The notes: generated by a model from the letters alone, not told the origin. A DNA stretch of 64,000 bases from an uncultured Sphingomonas sp. (GCF_946478955.1 NZ_CAMLDL010000003.1:62001-126000); one strand, 5' to 3'; numbered from the stretch's first letter, positions 7,798 to 17,358 are shown. Numbers and translations: made by a program.

Positions 7798-9300
7798 ATG
7801 CGCAGCGTTGCCCATTTCATCAACGGTTCCAGCCATTCGGATTCGCCGCGTAGCGCCGACATTTGGAACCCGTCGCACGGCGAAGTGCAGGCATCGGTGG
7901 GACTCGGGACGCTGACCACACTGCAGAAGGCAGTCGATGCGGCCAAGGCCGCGCAGCCTGCCTGGGCGGCCACCAACCCGCAGCGTCGGGCCCGCGTCAT
8001 GTTCAAGTTTCGCGAGCTGATCGAGCAGAATATGGACAATCTCGCCGAGCTGCTGTCGAGCGAGCACGGCAAAGTCATCGCTGACGCGCGTGGCGATGTG
8101 CAGCGCGGCCTCGAAGTGATCGAATATTGCTGCGGCATCCCGCAGGCGCTGAAGGGCGAATATACGCAAGGAGCCGGCCCCGGCATCGACGTTTATTCAA
8201 TGCGCCAGCCGCTGGGCATCGGCGCGGGCATCACGCCGTTCAACTTCCCGGCGATGATTCCAATGTGGATGTTCGGCATGGCGATTGCGTGCGGCAATGC
8301 CTTCATCCTGAAGCCGTCGGAGCGTGATCCGTCGGTGCCGATCCGCCTGGCCGAACTGATGAAGGAAGCGGGCCTGCCCGATGGCATTTTGAATGTCGTT
8401 CACGGCGACAAGGAAATGGTCGACGCGATCCTCGACCATTCAGACATTGCGGGCATCAGCTTTGTCGGGTCGTCCGACATTGCGCAATATATCTACAGCC
8501 GCGGCACCGCGAACGGCAAGCGCGTACAGGCGTTTGGAGGGGCCAAGAACCATGGCGTCGTCCTGCCCGATGCAGACCTTGATCAGGTGGTCAACGATTT
8601 GACCGGCGCGGCCTTCGGATCGGCGGGGGAACGCTGTATGGCGTTGCCGGTCGTGGTGCCGGTGGGCGAAGACACCGCCAATGCACTCCGCGAAAAGTTG
8701 ATCCCTGCCATCGCCAAGCTCAACGTCGGCATTTCGACGGACCCCGAGGCCCATTACGGGCCGGTTGTCACCGCCGCCCACAAAGAGCGCATCGAAAATT
8801 ACATCCAAATGGGCGTCGATGAGGGCGCCGAATTGGTCGTCGATGGTCGCGGATTCACGCTCCAGGGCCATGAAAAGGGCTTCTTCGTTGGCCCGACGCT
8901 GTTTGACCATGTCACGCCCAAAATGCGTACCTATAAGGAAGAGATTTTCGGCCCAGTGCTGCAAATCGTCCGCGCCGCCAATTTCGAAGAGGCAGTGCGC
9001 CTGCCCAGCGAGCATGAATATGGGAACGGCGTCGCGATCTTTACCCGCAACGGCCACGCAGCACGCGAATTCGTGTCCCGCGTCAATGTCGGCATGGTCG
9101 GCGTCAACGTGCCAATCCCCGTGCCGGTCAGCTATCACAGCTTCGGCGGGTGGAAGCGCAGCGGTTTCGGGGACATCGGCCAGTACGGACAGGAAGGCCT
9201 GCGCTTCTGGACCAAGAACAAAGTTGTGACGCAGCGTTGGCCCGATGGCACGGCAGCGGGCGATCATAAAGAGGCGTTCATCATTCCGACGATGGGGTGA
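7798..9300 (+). CDS. mmsA: Methylmalonate-semialdehyde dehydrogenase (CoA-acylating)
   Basis: A 500-residue aldehyde dehydrogenase of the MmsA class, the last step of valine degradation: methylmalonate semialdehyde is oxidised to propionyl-CoA. Seen are the NAD-binding ITPFNFPAMIPMWM, the glycine loop FVGSSDIAQYIY, the catalytic nucleophile Cys280 in GSAGERCMALPV, and the substrate-pocket VGVNVPIPVPVSYHSFGGWK that distinguishes this class from other ALDHs. The ATG at 7798 has GAGAGG upstream. It is the first gene of the valine cluster on this strand and is followed after three bases by a VOC protein. Confidence 0.95.
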   Translation: MRSVAHFINGSSHSDSPRSADIWNPSHGEVQASVGLGTLTTLQKAVDAAKAAQPAWAATNPQRRARVMFKFRELIEQNMDNLAELLSSEHGKVIADARGDVQRGLEVIEYCCGIPQALKGEYTQGAGPGIDVYSMRQPLGIGAGITPFNFPAMIPMWMFGMAIACGNAFILKPSERDPSVPIRLAELMKEAGLPDGILNVVHGDKEMVDAILDHSDIAGISFVGSSDIAQYIYSRGTANGKRVQAFGGAKNHGVVLPDADLDQVVNDLTGAAFGSAGERCMALPVVVPVGEDTANALREKLIPAIAKLNVGISTDPEAHYGPVVTAAHKERIENYIQMGVDEGAELVVDGRGFTLQGHEKGFFVGPTLFDHVTPKMRTYKEEIFGPVLQIVRAANFEEAVRLPSEHEYGNGVAIFTRNGHAAREFVSRVNVGMVGVNVPIPVPVSYHSFGGWKRSGFGDIGQYGQEGLRFWTKNKVVTQRWPDGTAAGDHKEAFIIPTMG

Positions 9301-9303
9301 GGC

Positions 9304-9681
9304 ATGAAACTCGCCTATTTCGCTCTCCTAGTCCCCGATTATGACGAGGCTATTGCCTTTTACTGCGGGGCAATGGGGTTTCGGCTTGCTGAGGACAGCG
9401 ACCTTGGCGATGGCAAACGCTGGGTAGTGATTGAGGGCCACGGCGGCGGTGCGCTTCTGCTCGCCAAGGCCAAAAAGCCCGTAGAACTCGCCGCCGTCGG
9501 CAACCAGTTTGGCGGGCGCGTTGGCTTATTCGCACATACCGATGATTTCACAGCGAGCCACGCCGCGATCACCGAGGGAGGTGGCATATTTGAGGAATAT
9601 CCGCGCCAAGAACCTTATGGGACAGTGGCCGTTTTCCGCGACCCCTATGGCAACCGCTGGGACCTCATCCAACGCCGCTAA
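9304..9681 (+). CDS. VOC (glyoxalase/dioxygenase superfamily) protein
   Basis: A 125-residue single-module VOC protein: MKLAYFALLVPDYDEAIAFYCGAMGFRL opens the first beta-alpha-beta-beta-beta unit, and VAVFRDPYGNRWDLIQR closes the second. Its start is three bases after the mmsA stop, so the two are probably cotranscribed and translationally coupled. The family includes glyoxalase I and methylmalonyl-CoA epimerase, and the location next to mmsA makes an acyl-CoA or aldehyde role tempting. The His/Glu metal ligands are not well enough conserved to name an activity. Confidence 0.82.
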   Translation: MKLAYFALLVPDYDEAIAFYCGAMGFRLAEDSDLGDGKRWVVIEGHGGGALLLAKAKKPVELAAVGNQFGGRVGLFAHTDDFTASHAAITEGGGIFEEYPRQEPYGTVAVFRDPYGNRWDLIQRR

Positions 9682-9810
9682 ACACTCCCGTTTGAGCGAC
9701 ATTACCATAATTGCTTGATTATTTCGCAGATTAGCGGGACTCTGATGCCGGTCCAGTGAAACATCACGTACCCAGTAGCGCGTTCCCAATAAGACAACAG
9801 GGAGGTTGTT

Positions 9811-10344
9811 ATGCGGAGTTCAACCTGGTGGATGATCGGCGGCATTCTTAGCATTATTGGCGGGCTGTTCGCCCTATTTAATCCTATGGCCGGAACGCTT
9901 GCTGCGACGTTAGTCGCGGCGTGGGCGTTTATCTTGGCAGGGGTTTTGCAAATTGTGGCGGCGTTCAACGTCAGCGGCGGATGGAATAAGCTATTCCTGA
10001 TCCTTTTCGGATTGGTGGGAGTCATTGTTGGTTTCGTCGTGATCGGCAACCCGCTGGCAGGCGCCATGTCGCTGACCATGGCGGTCGCGATTTTGTTCCT
10101 TATTTCCGGCGTCGTGAAATTGTTTGGCGCGAAGGACGTGAAGGGCACAAGCGCCTATGGCTGGGTCATCGTTTCGGCGATTGCTTCATTGTTGCTTGGT
10201 GTTTTGATCTTCGCCAACTTCCCCGTCTCGGCGGTTTCGATCCTCGGCATTTTGCTGGGCGTGAACCTGATCTTTGACGGCGTTGCAATGATTGGCTGGT
10301 CCAACGCCGCCAAGAGAATTGAAGGTGTCGTTCAGGCTGCCTAA
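9811..10344 (+). CDS. HdeD-like (DUF308) inner-membrane protein
   Basis: 177 residues with six hydrophobic helices in three hairpins, beginning WWMIGGILSIIGGLFALFNP. The repeated G-x-x-x-x-xNP signature (LFNPMAG, VIGNPLAG) and the final ILGILLGVNLIFDGVAMIGWS are typical of HdeD/DUF308, named for the E. coli acid-resistance island protein. Its job in this organism is unknown; general stress tolerance is the usual suggestion. AGGGAGG precedes the ATG at a good distance. Confidence 0.85.
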   Translation: MRSSTWWMIGGILSIIGGLFALFNPMAGTLAATLVAAWAFILAGVLQIVAAFNVSGGWNKLFLILFGLVGVIVGFVVIGNPLAGAMSLTMAVAILFLISGVVKLFGAKDVKGTSAYGWVIVSAIASLLLGVLIFANFPVSAVSILGILLGVNLIFDGVAMIGWSNAAKRIEGVVQAA

Positions 10345-10401
10345 TCGGACCGTGGAACGAACCTGAAGGATAAAAAGGCGAGCGAGGGCGTTGGTCCCGG
10401 C

Positions 10402-10947
10402 ATGTATATGCATAAGCTTGGGATCGCCGCCCTCCTCGCTCTTGGTGCCGCAGCGTGCGGAACCAATCATGACGAATCCAATATTGCGGTAGGCGATGCG
10501 GTGGATGTTGGTGAAAACGCCAATATGGACGCCGAAGTCCTGCCCCCGAGCGAAGCCGGCGGCAATACCAGCCTGCCCGCAAACGAGAGTACCGTAGAAC
10601 CGCCATCGGCCGACCCCAATCAACCGCTGATTGAGGGCAATGAGAAGGCCGTAATCCCGACGTCGATGCAAGGCCGTTGGGGCATGAACACCAATGATTG
10701 TGACCCGTCACGAAGCGACGCGAAGGGCCTGATCCGGATCAGCGCCGATACGCTGCGGTTCTACGAATCGGTGGCGAAGATTGAGCGCGTAACGCTCAAC
10801 GCGCCGGAGAATTTCACCGCCGACTTCGCCTTTATGGGTGAAGGGATGGAGTGGAAGAAATCGGAAAACCTCAAGCTGACCAACAGCAGTAAGACGCTGA
10901 TCCGAACCGACAAGGACGGAAGCTGGCGTTACCAGCGTTGCTCATAA
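10402..10947 (+). CDS. Putative lipoprotein of unknown function
   Basis: 181 residues. A short positively charged start (MYMHKLG) leads into a hydrophobic stretch and the lipobox GAAAC, so the mature protein should be lipidated at that cysteine. Residues 20-85 are low-complexity, rich in Asn, Glu, Pro and Ser, typical of a flexible tether. The globular part begins at QGRWGMNTNDCDPSRSDAKG and ends SWRYQRCS, with two cysteines that could pair. I do not recognise a named family. Confidence 0.72.
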   Translation: MYMHKLGIAALLALGAAACGTNHDESNIAVGDAVDVGENANMDAEVLPPSEAGGNTSLPANESTVEPPSADPNQPLIEGNEKAVIPTSMQGRWGMNTNDCDPSRSDAKGLIRISADTLRFYESVAKIERVTLNAPENFTADFAFMGEGMEWKKSENLKLTNSSKTLIRTDKDGSWRYQRCS

Positions 10948-11006
10948 TAGGCTTCCCCGCCCCCGGGTCTGGATAGGCTCGCAGCGGGGTGCTAGGGGCC
11001 TTGGCC

Positions 11007-12149
11007 ATGCAGCAATTCGACCTGACCGACGAGCAACGCCAGATCCAGGATATGGCGCAGCAATTCACCGCCGACGCCATCACGCCCAATGCGGCGGAAT
11101 GGGACGAGAAACATATCTTCCCCAAGGAAACGATCCAGAAAGCAGCCGAGCTTGGTTTCGGGTCGATTTATGTATCGGAAGAGTCTGGCGGGATCGGGCT
11201 TGGGCGGCTGGATGCGGCGCTGATTATGGAAGCGATGGCCTATGGCTGCCCGTCGACCAGCGCGTTCATTTCGATCCACAATATGGCGAGCTGGATGGTC
11301 GACCGCTTTGGTGATCAGCCGCTAAAGGACAAATATCTGCCGTCGTTGATCCCGATGGAGCGGATCGCCTCCTATTGTCTGACCGAACCGTCGAGCGGGT
11401 CGGATGCGGCGGCGCTGAAAACCAGGGCGGTGCGCGACGGCGATCATTATGTCGTCAGCGGCAGCAAGGCGTTCATCAGCGGCGGCGGCGAGAATGAAAT
11501 CTACGTCACCATGGTCCGCACCGGCGAGGACGGGCCGAAGGGCATCAGCTGCCTCGTCATCGAAAAAGACATGTCGGGTGTGTCGTTCGGCGCGAACGAG
11601 AAGAAGCTGGGCTGGCATTCACAGCCAACCGCACAGGTCAATTTCGACGAAGTGCGCGTACCGGTGTCGAACCGCGTCGGCGGCGAAGGCGAAGGCTTCC
11701 GCATCGCGATGATGGGGCTGGACGGCGGCCGTCTCAACATCGGCGCCTGTTCGCTCGGCGGAGCGCAGCGCTGTCTCGACGAGGCGATCAACTACACCAA
11801 GGAACGCAAGCAGTTCGGCAAGGCAATCGCCGATTTCCAGAACACCCAGTTCATGCTGGCCGACATGGAAACCGAGCTACAGGCCGCCCGCTACCTGCTC
11901 TATGTCGCAGCGGCCAAGGTGACGGCAAATGCGCCGGACAAGTCGAAGTTCGCGGCGATGGCCAAGCGACTTGCGACCGACACCGGTTCGAGCGTCGTCG
12001 ACCGCGCGCTTCAGCTGCACGGCGGATACGGCTATCTGCAGGATTATCCGGTCGAGCGCTTCTGGCGGGACCTGCGCGTTCATTCGATCCTGGAAGGCAC
12101 CAACCAGGTGATGCGCATGATCGTCGGCCGTGAACTGACGCGCCAGTAG
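11007..12149 (+). CDS. Acyl-CoA dehydrogenase, probably isobutyryl-CoA dehydrogenase
   Basis: 380 residues. It shows the ACAD signatures CLTEPSSGSDAAALKT (flavin site), HSQPTAQVNFDEVRVP, ALQLHGGYGYLQDYPVERFWRD, and the C-terminal catalytic-base region LEGTNQVMRMIVGREL with Glu363. FAD-linked oxidation of a short branched acyl-CoA feeds electrons to ETF. Placement with mmsA, a HIBYL-CoA hydrolase, an enoyl-CoA hydratase and mmsB points to isobutyryl-CoA to methacrylyl-CoA (valine pathway). I start at the ATG at 11007, preceded by AGGGG, rather than an upstream TTG at 10989. Confidence 0.9.
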   Translation: MQQFDLTDEQRQIQDMAQQFTADAITPNAAEWDEKHIFPKETIQKAAELGFGSIYVSEESGGIGLGRLDAALIMEAMAYGCPSTSAFISIHNMASWMVDRFGDQPLKDKYLPSLIPMERIASYCLTEPSSGSDAAALKTRAVRDGDHYVVSGSKAFISGGGENEIYVTMVRTGEDGPKGISCLVIEKDMSGVSFGANEKKLGWHSQPTAQVNFDEVRVPVSNRVGGEGEGFRIAMMGLDGGRLNIGACSLGGAQRCLDEAINYTKERKQFGKAIADFQNTQFMLADMETELQAARYLLYVAAAKVTANAPDKSKFAAMAKRLATDTGSSVVDRALQLHGGYGYLQDYPVERFWRDLRVHSILEGTNQVMRMIVGRELTRQ

Positions 12150-12160
12150 AGAGCAGCGTA

Positions 12161-13789
12161 ATGACCAAGAAACCGACCCTTCCCTTCGATCCCTTCGCCG
12201 TAGCCAAGGCGACCGGAGATGTCGCGATGAGCATGGCGATGCGGCCGCAGGACCTGATGCAGGTTCAAATGGAGGCCGCCAAGCAGTGGGGTGACTTCTG
12301 GATCGGCGCGATGACCGGCGCGGAAACGGAAAAGCCGCGCGACCGCCGCTTTGCCTCGCCCCAATGGCAGGACGATGCATATTACCGCAGCATCCGCGAT
12401 GCTTATCTGCTCGCGTCGAAACAGCTTCGGGACATGGTTGCGCTGGGCGATGGCGATGATAGCGCGCTGGCGACCAGCCGCTTCCTGCTCGACCAATATC
12501 TGAACGCCATTTCGCCCGCCAATTACGCCTTCACCAACCCCGATGTGGTGAAACGGACGACCGAGACCGGCGGACAGAACCTCGTCAAAGGCTTCCAGAA
12601 TTTGATGGAGGACGTCGCCAGCGGCAAAGGCATCGTCAAACGGCGCAGTGACCCGGACGCCTTCAAAAAGGGCGAGACAATCGCCGCGACGCCGGGCGAG
12701 GTCGTCTATCAGAATGAGCTGTTCCAGCTGATCCAGTACACGCCGACCACTGAAAAGGTTGCTGCTGAGCCGTTGCTCTACGTTCCGCCTCTGGTGAACC
12801 GCTATTACATGATCGACCTGACGCCCCGCCAAAGCTTCGTTCGCTGGCTGGTCGAACAGGGCCGCACCGTGTTCGTCATCAGCTGGGTCAATCCGGGCGC
12901 CGCGCAAAAGGATAAGGACGTCGACGATTATGTCCTGACCGGCATCGTCGAGGCGATTGAGGTGGTGCGGCGGCGCACGTCACAGGCGCCCGACCTGTTC
13001 AGCTTCTGCCTCGGCGGGACGCTGGTCGCGCTGGCGCTCGGATATCTGGCGGCGGCAAAGCGCGCCAACGAGGTCAATTCGGCGACGCTGATCGGCAGCC
13101 TGGTCGACTTTTCCGACATGCGCGACTGGTCGGCGTTCGTCCATGAAGGGCACCTCGCCGCGCTTGAGGATCATCTTGAGGGCAAGGGCTATATCGACAG
13201 CGTCGAACTACAGCGCCTGTTCGCGGCGATGCGCGCCAACGACCTGATCTGGTCGAGCGTGATCGACCATTATCTGCTCGACCGCCCTGCCCCGGCCAGC
13301 GACCTTCTCTATTGGTTCGAGGATGGTGCGCGGATCCCCGCAGCCTTCCTGAAAAGCTACAACCGCAACCTGCTGAAGGATAACCGATTGGTCGATCCGG
13401 CGGGATTCACGGTTGGCGGTGTCGCGATTGATCTGGCGAAGATCAAGACGCCGATGATGGTGATCGCGCTGAAGGACGACCATGTCTCGGCGTGGGAAGC
13501 GGTCTATCGCGGCGCGCGGCAGATGAGCGCCGACTTCGTGCTTGGCGGCAGCGGCCACAACGCAGGCGTCATCAACCCGCCGGAACGCAACAAGCATGGC
13601 TATTGGACCGGCGGAAAGCTGGTCGAAAACGCCAACGACTGGCTGGCCACGGCGACGAAGCATGAGGGTAGTTGGTGGCCTTGCTGGACCGACTGGCTGT
13701 CCAAGCATGGTGACGGCAAGTCCGTCGCGGCCCGTGCCATCAAGGACGGCATCGAACCGGCCCCCGGCAGCTATGCGATGATGCCATGA
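12161..13789 (+). CDS. phaC: Class I polyhydroxyalkanoate synthase
   Basis: 542 residues with the PhaC N-terminal domain and an alpha/beta-hydrolase core. The lipase-like box is SFCLGGT with the nucleophile Cys283. Asp440 in LKDDHVSAW and His466 in SGHNAGV complete the triad, and the oxyanion strand reads LLYVPPLVNRYYMIDL. The enzyme polymerises 3-hydroxyacyl-CoA into storage polyester on granules. It begins 11 bases after the dehydrogenase and its stop overlaps the next start (ATGA), so it is part of the valine-degradation operon rather than a phaCAB locus. Confidence 0.92.
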   Translation: MTKKPTLPFDPFAVAKATGDVAMSMAMRPQDLMQVQMEAAKQWGDFWIGAMTGAETEKPRDRRFASPQWQDDAYYRSIRDAYLLASKQLRDMVALGDGDDSALATSRFLLDQYLNAISPANYAFTNPDVVKRTTETGGQNLVKGFQNLMEDVASGKGIVKRRSDPDAFKKGETIAATPGEVVYQNELFQLIQYTPTTEKVAAEPLLYVPPLVNRYYMIDLTPRQSFVRWLVEQGRTVFVISWVNPGAAQKDKDVDDYVLTGIVEAIEVVRRRTSQAPDLFSFCLGGTLVALALGYLAAAKRANEVNSATLIGSLVDFSDMRDWSAFVHEGHLAALEDHLEGKGYIDSVELQRLFAAMRANDLIWSSVIDHYLLDRPAPASDLLYWFEDGARIPAAFLKSYNRNLLKDNRLVDPAGFTVGGVAIDLAKIKTPMMVIALKDDHVSAWEAVYRGARQMSADFVLGGSGHNAGVINPPERNKHGYWTGGKLVENANDWLATATKHEGSWWPCWTDWLSKHGDGKSVAARAIKDGIEPAPGSYAMMP

Positions 13790-14883
13790 GCGAAGCAGAC
13801 CTAATGATCGAAGTCGAAGCCGAAACGAAAGACGTCCTGACCATCAAGGAAGGGCTTGCAGGGCGCCTGCGCCTCAACCGGCCCAAGGCGATCCACAGCC
13901 TCAACCGGCAGATGGTCCGCGACATGGCGGCCGCACTGCACGAATGGCGCGATGATCCGGATGTCCGAATCATCCTGATCGATCACACCGAGGGCCGCGG
14001 TTTCTGCGCGGGCGGCGACGTCGTCAGCATCGCCAACAGCGTCGAAGGGCATGAGGAGGCGGCGCGCGCCTTCTTCTTCGACGAATACCGGCTCAACCAC
14101 CTCGAATATACCTACCCCAAGCCCGGCGTCGCCTTCATGGACGGCATCACCATGGGCGGCGGGGTTGGGATCGCCTGCCCTTGCCGATTCCGCGTCGCGA
14201 CCGAGAGAACGGTTCTGGCCATGCCCGAAACGACCATCGGGCTGTTCCCGGATGTCGGCGGCGGGCGCTACCTCAGCCGGTTGCGCGGACGCCTCGCGCA
14301 GTTCCTCTCGCTGACCGGCGCGCGGCTGGACGGCGCGGAGTGCCTGAAGCTGCGCCTTGCGACCCACTACATTCCATCCGATCGGCTGGAGGAAGCCAAG
14401 GAGCGGATCATGGCCCAGCCGTTCCGCGTTCAGGCAATCCTCGACGAACTGTCGGAGGAGAACGTCCCGCCCGCGCGGATCAGCGGAAACCTCGCCAAGA
14501 TTGACCGCTATTTCGCAAGCGACCGACTGGAGGACATCCTCGACGCGCTGGACGTTGGCGCAGACGAAGGCGATGCATGGGCCGCGACCGAGGCGGCGAC
14601 CATCCGCAAGAAATCGCCCATGTCGTGCAAGGTCAGCCTGAAGCTTCTTCAGGAAAGCCCGTACCAGCTGCATTTCGTGGACGAGATGCGGATGGAATAT
14701 GGGATCATGGTGCGGATGATCCGCTATCCCGATTTCCGCGAAGGCGTGCGCGCGCTACTGATCGACAAGGACAATAATCCGCAGTGGCACCCTACCAATC
14801 CGCAAGCGATTGGCGAGCGCGACGTCGACGCCTTTTTCGAGCCGCTTCCGATTGAAGAGGAATGGCGGCCGTTTGATTTTTAG
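13786..14883 (+). CDS. 3-hydroxyisobutyryl-CoA hydrolase
   Basis: 365 residues of the crotonase fold, longer than an enoyl-CoA hydratase because of the C-terminal extension typical of HIBYL-CoA hydrolases. The oxyanion-hole segment is [10 protein letters not shown] and the second is [13 protein letters not shown]. The catalytic block [21 protein letters not shown] carries the Glu and Asp diagnostic of the hydrolase. The C-terminal part, with [29 protein letters not shown], is characteristic. It removes CoA from 3-hydroxyisobutyryl-CoA in valine breakdown. Translation is coupled to phaC by a four-base overlap. Confidence 0.93.
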   Translation: MSEADLMIEVEAETKDVLTIKEGLAGRLRLNRPKAIHSLNRQMVRDMAAALHEWRDDPDVRIILIDHTEGRGFCAGGDVVSIANSVEGHEEAARAFFFDEYRLNHLEYTYPKPGVAFMDGITMGGGVGIACPCRFRVATERTVLAMPETTIGLFPDVGGGRYLSRLRGRLAQFLSLTGARLDGAECLKLRLATHYIPSDRLEEAKERIMAQPFRVQAILDELSEENVPPARISGNLAKIDRYFASDRLEDILDALDVGADEGDAWAATEAATIRKKSPMSCKVSLKLLQESPYQLHFVDEMRMEYGIMVRMIRYPDFREGVRALLIDKDNNPQWHPTNPQAIGERDVDAFFEPLPIEEEWRPFDF

Positions 14884-14988
14884 TTCTCCTCCCCTCGCTT
14901 TCGAGGGGCGGTGGATCGCGCAGCGAGACGGAGGGGGCCCTCCACCAGCTTCGCTGGTCCCCCTCCCCTGCAAATGCAGGGGAGGATA
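14884..14988. repeat. Dispersed hairpin-rich intergenic repeat
   Basis: The gap holds several nested palindromes: CCCCTCG CTTT CGAGGGG, a CCAGCTTCGCTGG hairpin, and CCCCTGCAAATGCAGGGG near the end. Such mosaic CTCCCC/GGGGAG repeats are typical of noncoding dispersed elements in sphingomonads. It lies between two genes of one pathway and may act as a transcript-stabilising or processing element. Confidence 0.6.
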
Positions 14989-15001
14989 TGAAAGGAAGAT
15001 G

Positions 15002-15775
15002 ATGACCTACGAAACCATCCTGGTCGAACAGAGGGGCGCGGTGACGCTGGTCACGCTGAACCGGCCGCAGGCGCTGAATGCGCTGAACACGCAGGTGCTG
15101 TCCGACCTGATCGACGCCTTCGCGACCTATGATGCCGATCCGGCGCAACGCTGCCTCGTCCTGACGGGTAGCGAAAAGGCGTTTGCGGCGGGCGCCGACA
15201 TCAAGGAAATGCAGGCCCAGGGCTTTGCCGACATGTATTCGTCCAACTTCTTCGCCGGATGGGAAGACGTCACGCGGACACGCAAGCCGTGGATCGCGGC
15301 GGTGTCGGGCTTTGCGCTCGGCGGCGGGTGCGAAGTGGCGATGATGGCCGACTTCATCATCGCGGGCGACAACGCAAAGTTCGGTCAGCCGGAAATCAAG
15401 CTGGGCGTGACGCCGGGCATGGGCGGGTCGCAGCGGCTGACCTGGGCCATCGGCAAGGCCAAGGCGATGGAAATGTGCCTCACCGGCCGAATGATGGGCG
15501 CCGAAGAAGCGGAACGTTCAGGGCTGGTGGCGAAGGTCGTTCCCGCCGCCGACCTTCTCGACGAAGCACTGAAAACCGCCGAGACCATCGCCGGCATGGC
15601 GCCGCTAGCAGCCATCGCCAACAAGGAAATGGTCAACGCCGCGTTCGAAATGAACCTGGCCCAAGGCATCAACTTCGAACGTCGCCTGTTCCACGGCCTG
15701 TTCGGCACCGACGATCAGAAAGAAGGCATGAGCGCCTTCGTTGAGAAACGCCCGGGGAATTGGACGGGGAAGTAA
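15002..15775 (+). CDS. Enoyl-CoA hydratase
   Basis: 257 residues of a classical crotonase: [20 protein letters not shown], the oxyanion segment [15 protein letters not shown], the second loop [23 protein letters not shown], and the catalytic pair in [37 protein letters not shown] (both glutamates present). It hydrates 2-enoyl-CoA; in this cluster the substrate would be methacrylyl-CoA. I chose ATG 15002 (an ATG also lies three bases upstream) because AAAGGA is better spaced. The frame is open further upstream only because the repeat contains no stop. Confidence 0.93.
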   Translation: MTYETILVEQRGAVTLVTLNRPQALNALNTQVLSDLIDAFATYDADPAQRCLVLTGSEKAFAAGADIKEMQAQGFADMYSSNFFAGWEDVTRTRKPWIAAVSGFALGGGCEVAMMADFIIAGDNAKFGQPEIKLGVTPGMGGSQRLTWAIGKAKAMEMCLTGRMMGAEEAERSGLVAKVVPAADLLDEALKTAETIAGMAPLAAIANKEMVNAAFEMNLAQGINFERRLFHGLFGTDDQKEGMSAFVEKRPGNWTGK

Positions 15776-15782
15776 CGCCGCC

Positions 15783-15836
15783 GTGCTCCGGCGAAGGCCG
15801 GAGCGGTGGCCAACGCTCCGCCCTTCGCCGGAGCAC
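15783..15836. repeat. Dispersed inverted repeat (GTGCTCCGGCGAAGGCCGGAGC)
   Basis: Arms GTGCTCCGGCGAAGG and its near-complement CCTTCGCCGGAGCAC bracket a short centre, forming one long imperfect hairpin between the enoyl-CoA hydratase stop and the mmsB ribosome-binding site. It is distinct in sequence from the CATTCCCGCG family elsewhere in the window. Confidence 0.65.
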
Positions 15837-15851
15837 AAGGGAGTAAGCATC

Positions 15852-16748
15852 ATGGCAAGAGTCGCGTTCATCGGTCTTGGCAATATGGGCGGCGGGATGG
15901 CCGCTAATCTGGTGAAGGCGGGGCATGACGTTGTCGCCTTCGACCTTGCCGAACCGGCGATTGAGCGGGCTCGGGGGAACGGCGCGAGTATTGCGACGAG
16001 CGCCGAGGAAGCCGTCCAAGGCGTTGACGCAGTCGTCACCATGCTGCCCGCGGGCAAGCATGTCGCGGGCGTTTATGGCGAGAGTATTATCGGCAAGGCA
16101 CCGACGAGTGCGATTTTGATCGACTGTTCGACCATCGACGTCGCAACGGCCAAGGCGGTCGAGGAACAGGCCAAGGCGGCGGGCTACACCATGGTCGACG
16201 CGCCGGTGTCGGGCGGCATTGCGGCGGCGGACGCGGGCACCCTCACCTTCATGGTCGGCGGCAGCGATGACGGGTTCGCGCAGGCCCAGCCCTACCTGGA
16301 CAAGATGGGCAAGGCGGTGATCCATGCGGGGCAGTCCGGGTCCGGTCAGGCGGCGAAGATCGTCAACAACATGCTGCTCGGTATTACCATGGCGGGCACT
16401 TGTGAGGCGTTTGTGCTGGCGCAGAAGCTGGGGCTCGACGCGCAGACTTTCTATGACATTTCATCAAAGGCGAGCGGGCAGAGCTGGTCGATGACAAGCT
16501 ATTGCCCCGTCCCCGGCGTCGGTCCGGAAACGCCCGCCGACCGCAACTATGACGGCGGCTTCGCGGCGGCGCTGATGTTGAAGGATCTGAAGCTGGCGAT
16601 GGAGGCGGCGAAGGCGGCCGGTGCCTACACGCCGATGGGCGGCGAGGCGGAGGAATTGTATCAGCGTTTCGTCGACCGCGGCGGTGCGGGCAAGGATTTC
16701 TCGGCGCTCATCAAGATGATTGATGACAGCTGGGTGGTGCCCGCTTGA
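15852..16748 (+). CDS. mmsB: 3-hydroxyisobutyrate dehydrogenase
   Basis: 298 residues. The N-terminal Rossmann motif is VAFIGLGNMGGGMAANLVKAGHDVVAFD, the substrate-binding segment is DAPVSGGIAAADAGTLTFMVGG, and the catalytic lysine lies in GSGQAAKIVNNMLL. It oxidises 3-hydroxyisobutyrate to methylmalonate semialdehyde with NAD, the step between the hydrolase and MmsA encoded in this cluster. The start at ATG 15852 has GGGAG upstream. The last gene of the valine block. Confidence 0.95.
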   Translation: MARVAFIGLGNMGGGMAANLVKAGHDVVAFDLAEPAIERARGNGASIATSAEEAVQGVDAVVTMLPAGKHVAGVYGESIIGKAPTSAILIDCSTIDVATAKAVEEQAKAAGYTMVDAPVSGGIAAADAGTLTFMVGGSDDGFAQAQPYLDKMGKAVIHAGQSGSGQAAKIVNNMLLGITMAGTCEAFVLAQKLGLDAQTFYDISSKASGQSWSMTSYCPVPGVGPETPADRNYDGGFAAALMLKDLKLAMEAAKAAGAYTPMGGEAEELYQRFVDRGGAGKDFSALIKMIDDSWVVPA

Positions 16749-16770
16749 TTGCGGCGCCTCAAAGGACCAC

Positions 16771-17358
16771 ATGCCCCCTATGCTGATCGAGATTGAAAAG
16801 ACGCCCAACCCGGCGACCCGCAAGTTTCTGCCAGGAAAGACCGTCATGGAATCGGGCGGCCGCGATTTCGCGACGCCGGAGGCCGCAGAAGCGAGCCCGC
16901 TGGCCGAGGCGCTGTTCGCGACCGGCATGGTCGACGGGGTCTATTTCGGGCGCGATTTCATCAGCGTGTCGGCCGCGCCGACCGTTGAATGGGAAGTGCT
17001 CGAGCCTGAAGTGCTGACGCTGCTGCTCGACCATTTCATGCTCGACGCGCCGCTGTTCAAACCCGGCACTGCGGCCGGAATTCACGTCGCGGCAGACGAT
17101 TTTCCGGTGTTCGACGAAGATCCGGCCGACGCCGATATCATCGACCAGATCAAGGATCTCCTCGAAACCCGTGTCCAGCCCGCGGTCGCCAATGACGGCG
17201 GCAATATCGTCTATCGCGGCTATAAGGACGGCAAGCTGTTCCTGGAGATGCAGGGAGCGTGCGCAGGCTGCCCCAGCTCTACCATCACGCTGAAGCGCGG
17301 GATCGAAAGTTTGATCAAACATTACGTCCCCGAAGTCGAAACCGTCGAAGCGGTCTGA
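16771..17358 (+). CDS. Nfu-type Fe-S cluster carrier
   Basis: 195 residues with two domains. The N-terminal Nfu domain runs from MLIEIEKTPNPATRKFLPG to about residue 90. The C-terminal NifU-like domain (about 110-185) has DIIDQIKDLLETRVQPAVANDGGNI and the cluster-binding CxxC in GACAGCPSSTITLKRGIE. The protein carries assembled 4Fe-4S clusters to client enzymes; MiaB, encoded nearby, is a plausible client. I start at ATG 16771 with AAAGGA upstream; a second ATG at 16780 is the alternative. Confidence 0.92.
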   Translation: MPPMLIEIEKTPNPATRKFLPGKTVMESGGRDFATPEAAEASPLAEALFATGMVDGVYFGRDFISVSAAPTVEWEVLEPEVLTLLLDHFMLDAPLFKPGTAAGIHVAADDFPVFDEDPADADIIDQIKDLLETRVQPAVANDGGNIVYRGYKDGKLFLEMQGACAGCPSSTITLKRGIESLIKHYVPEVETVEAV

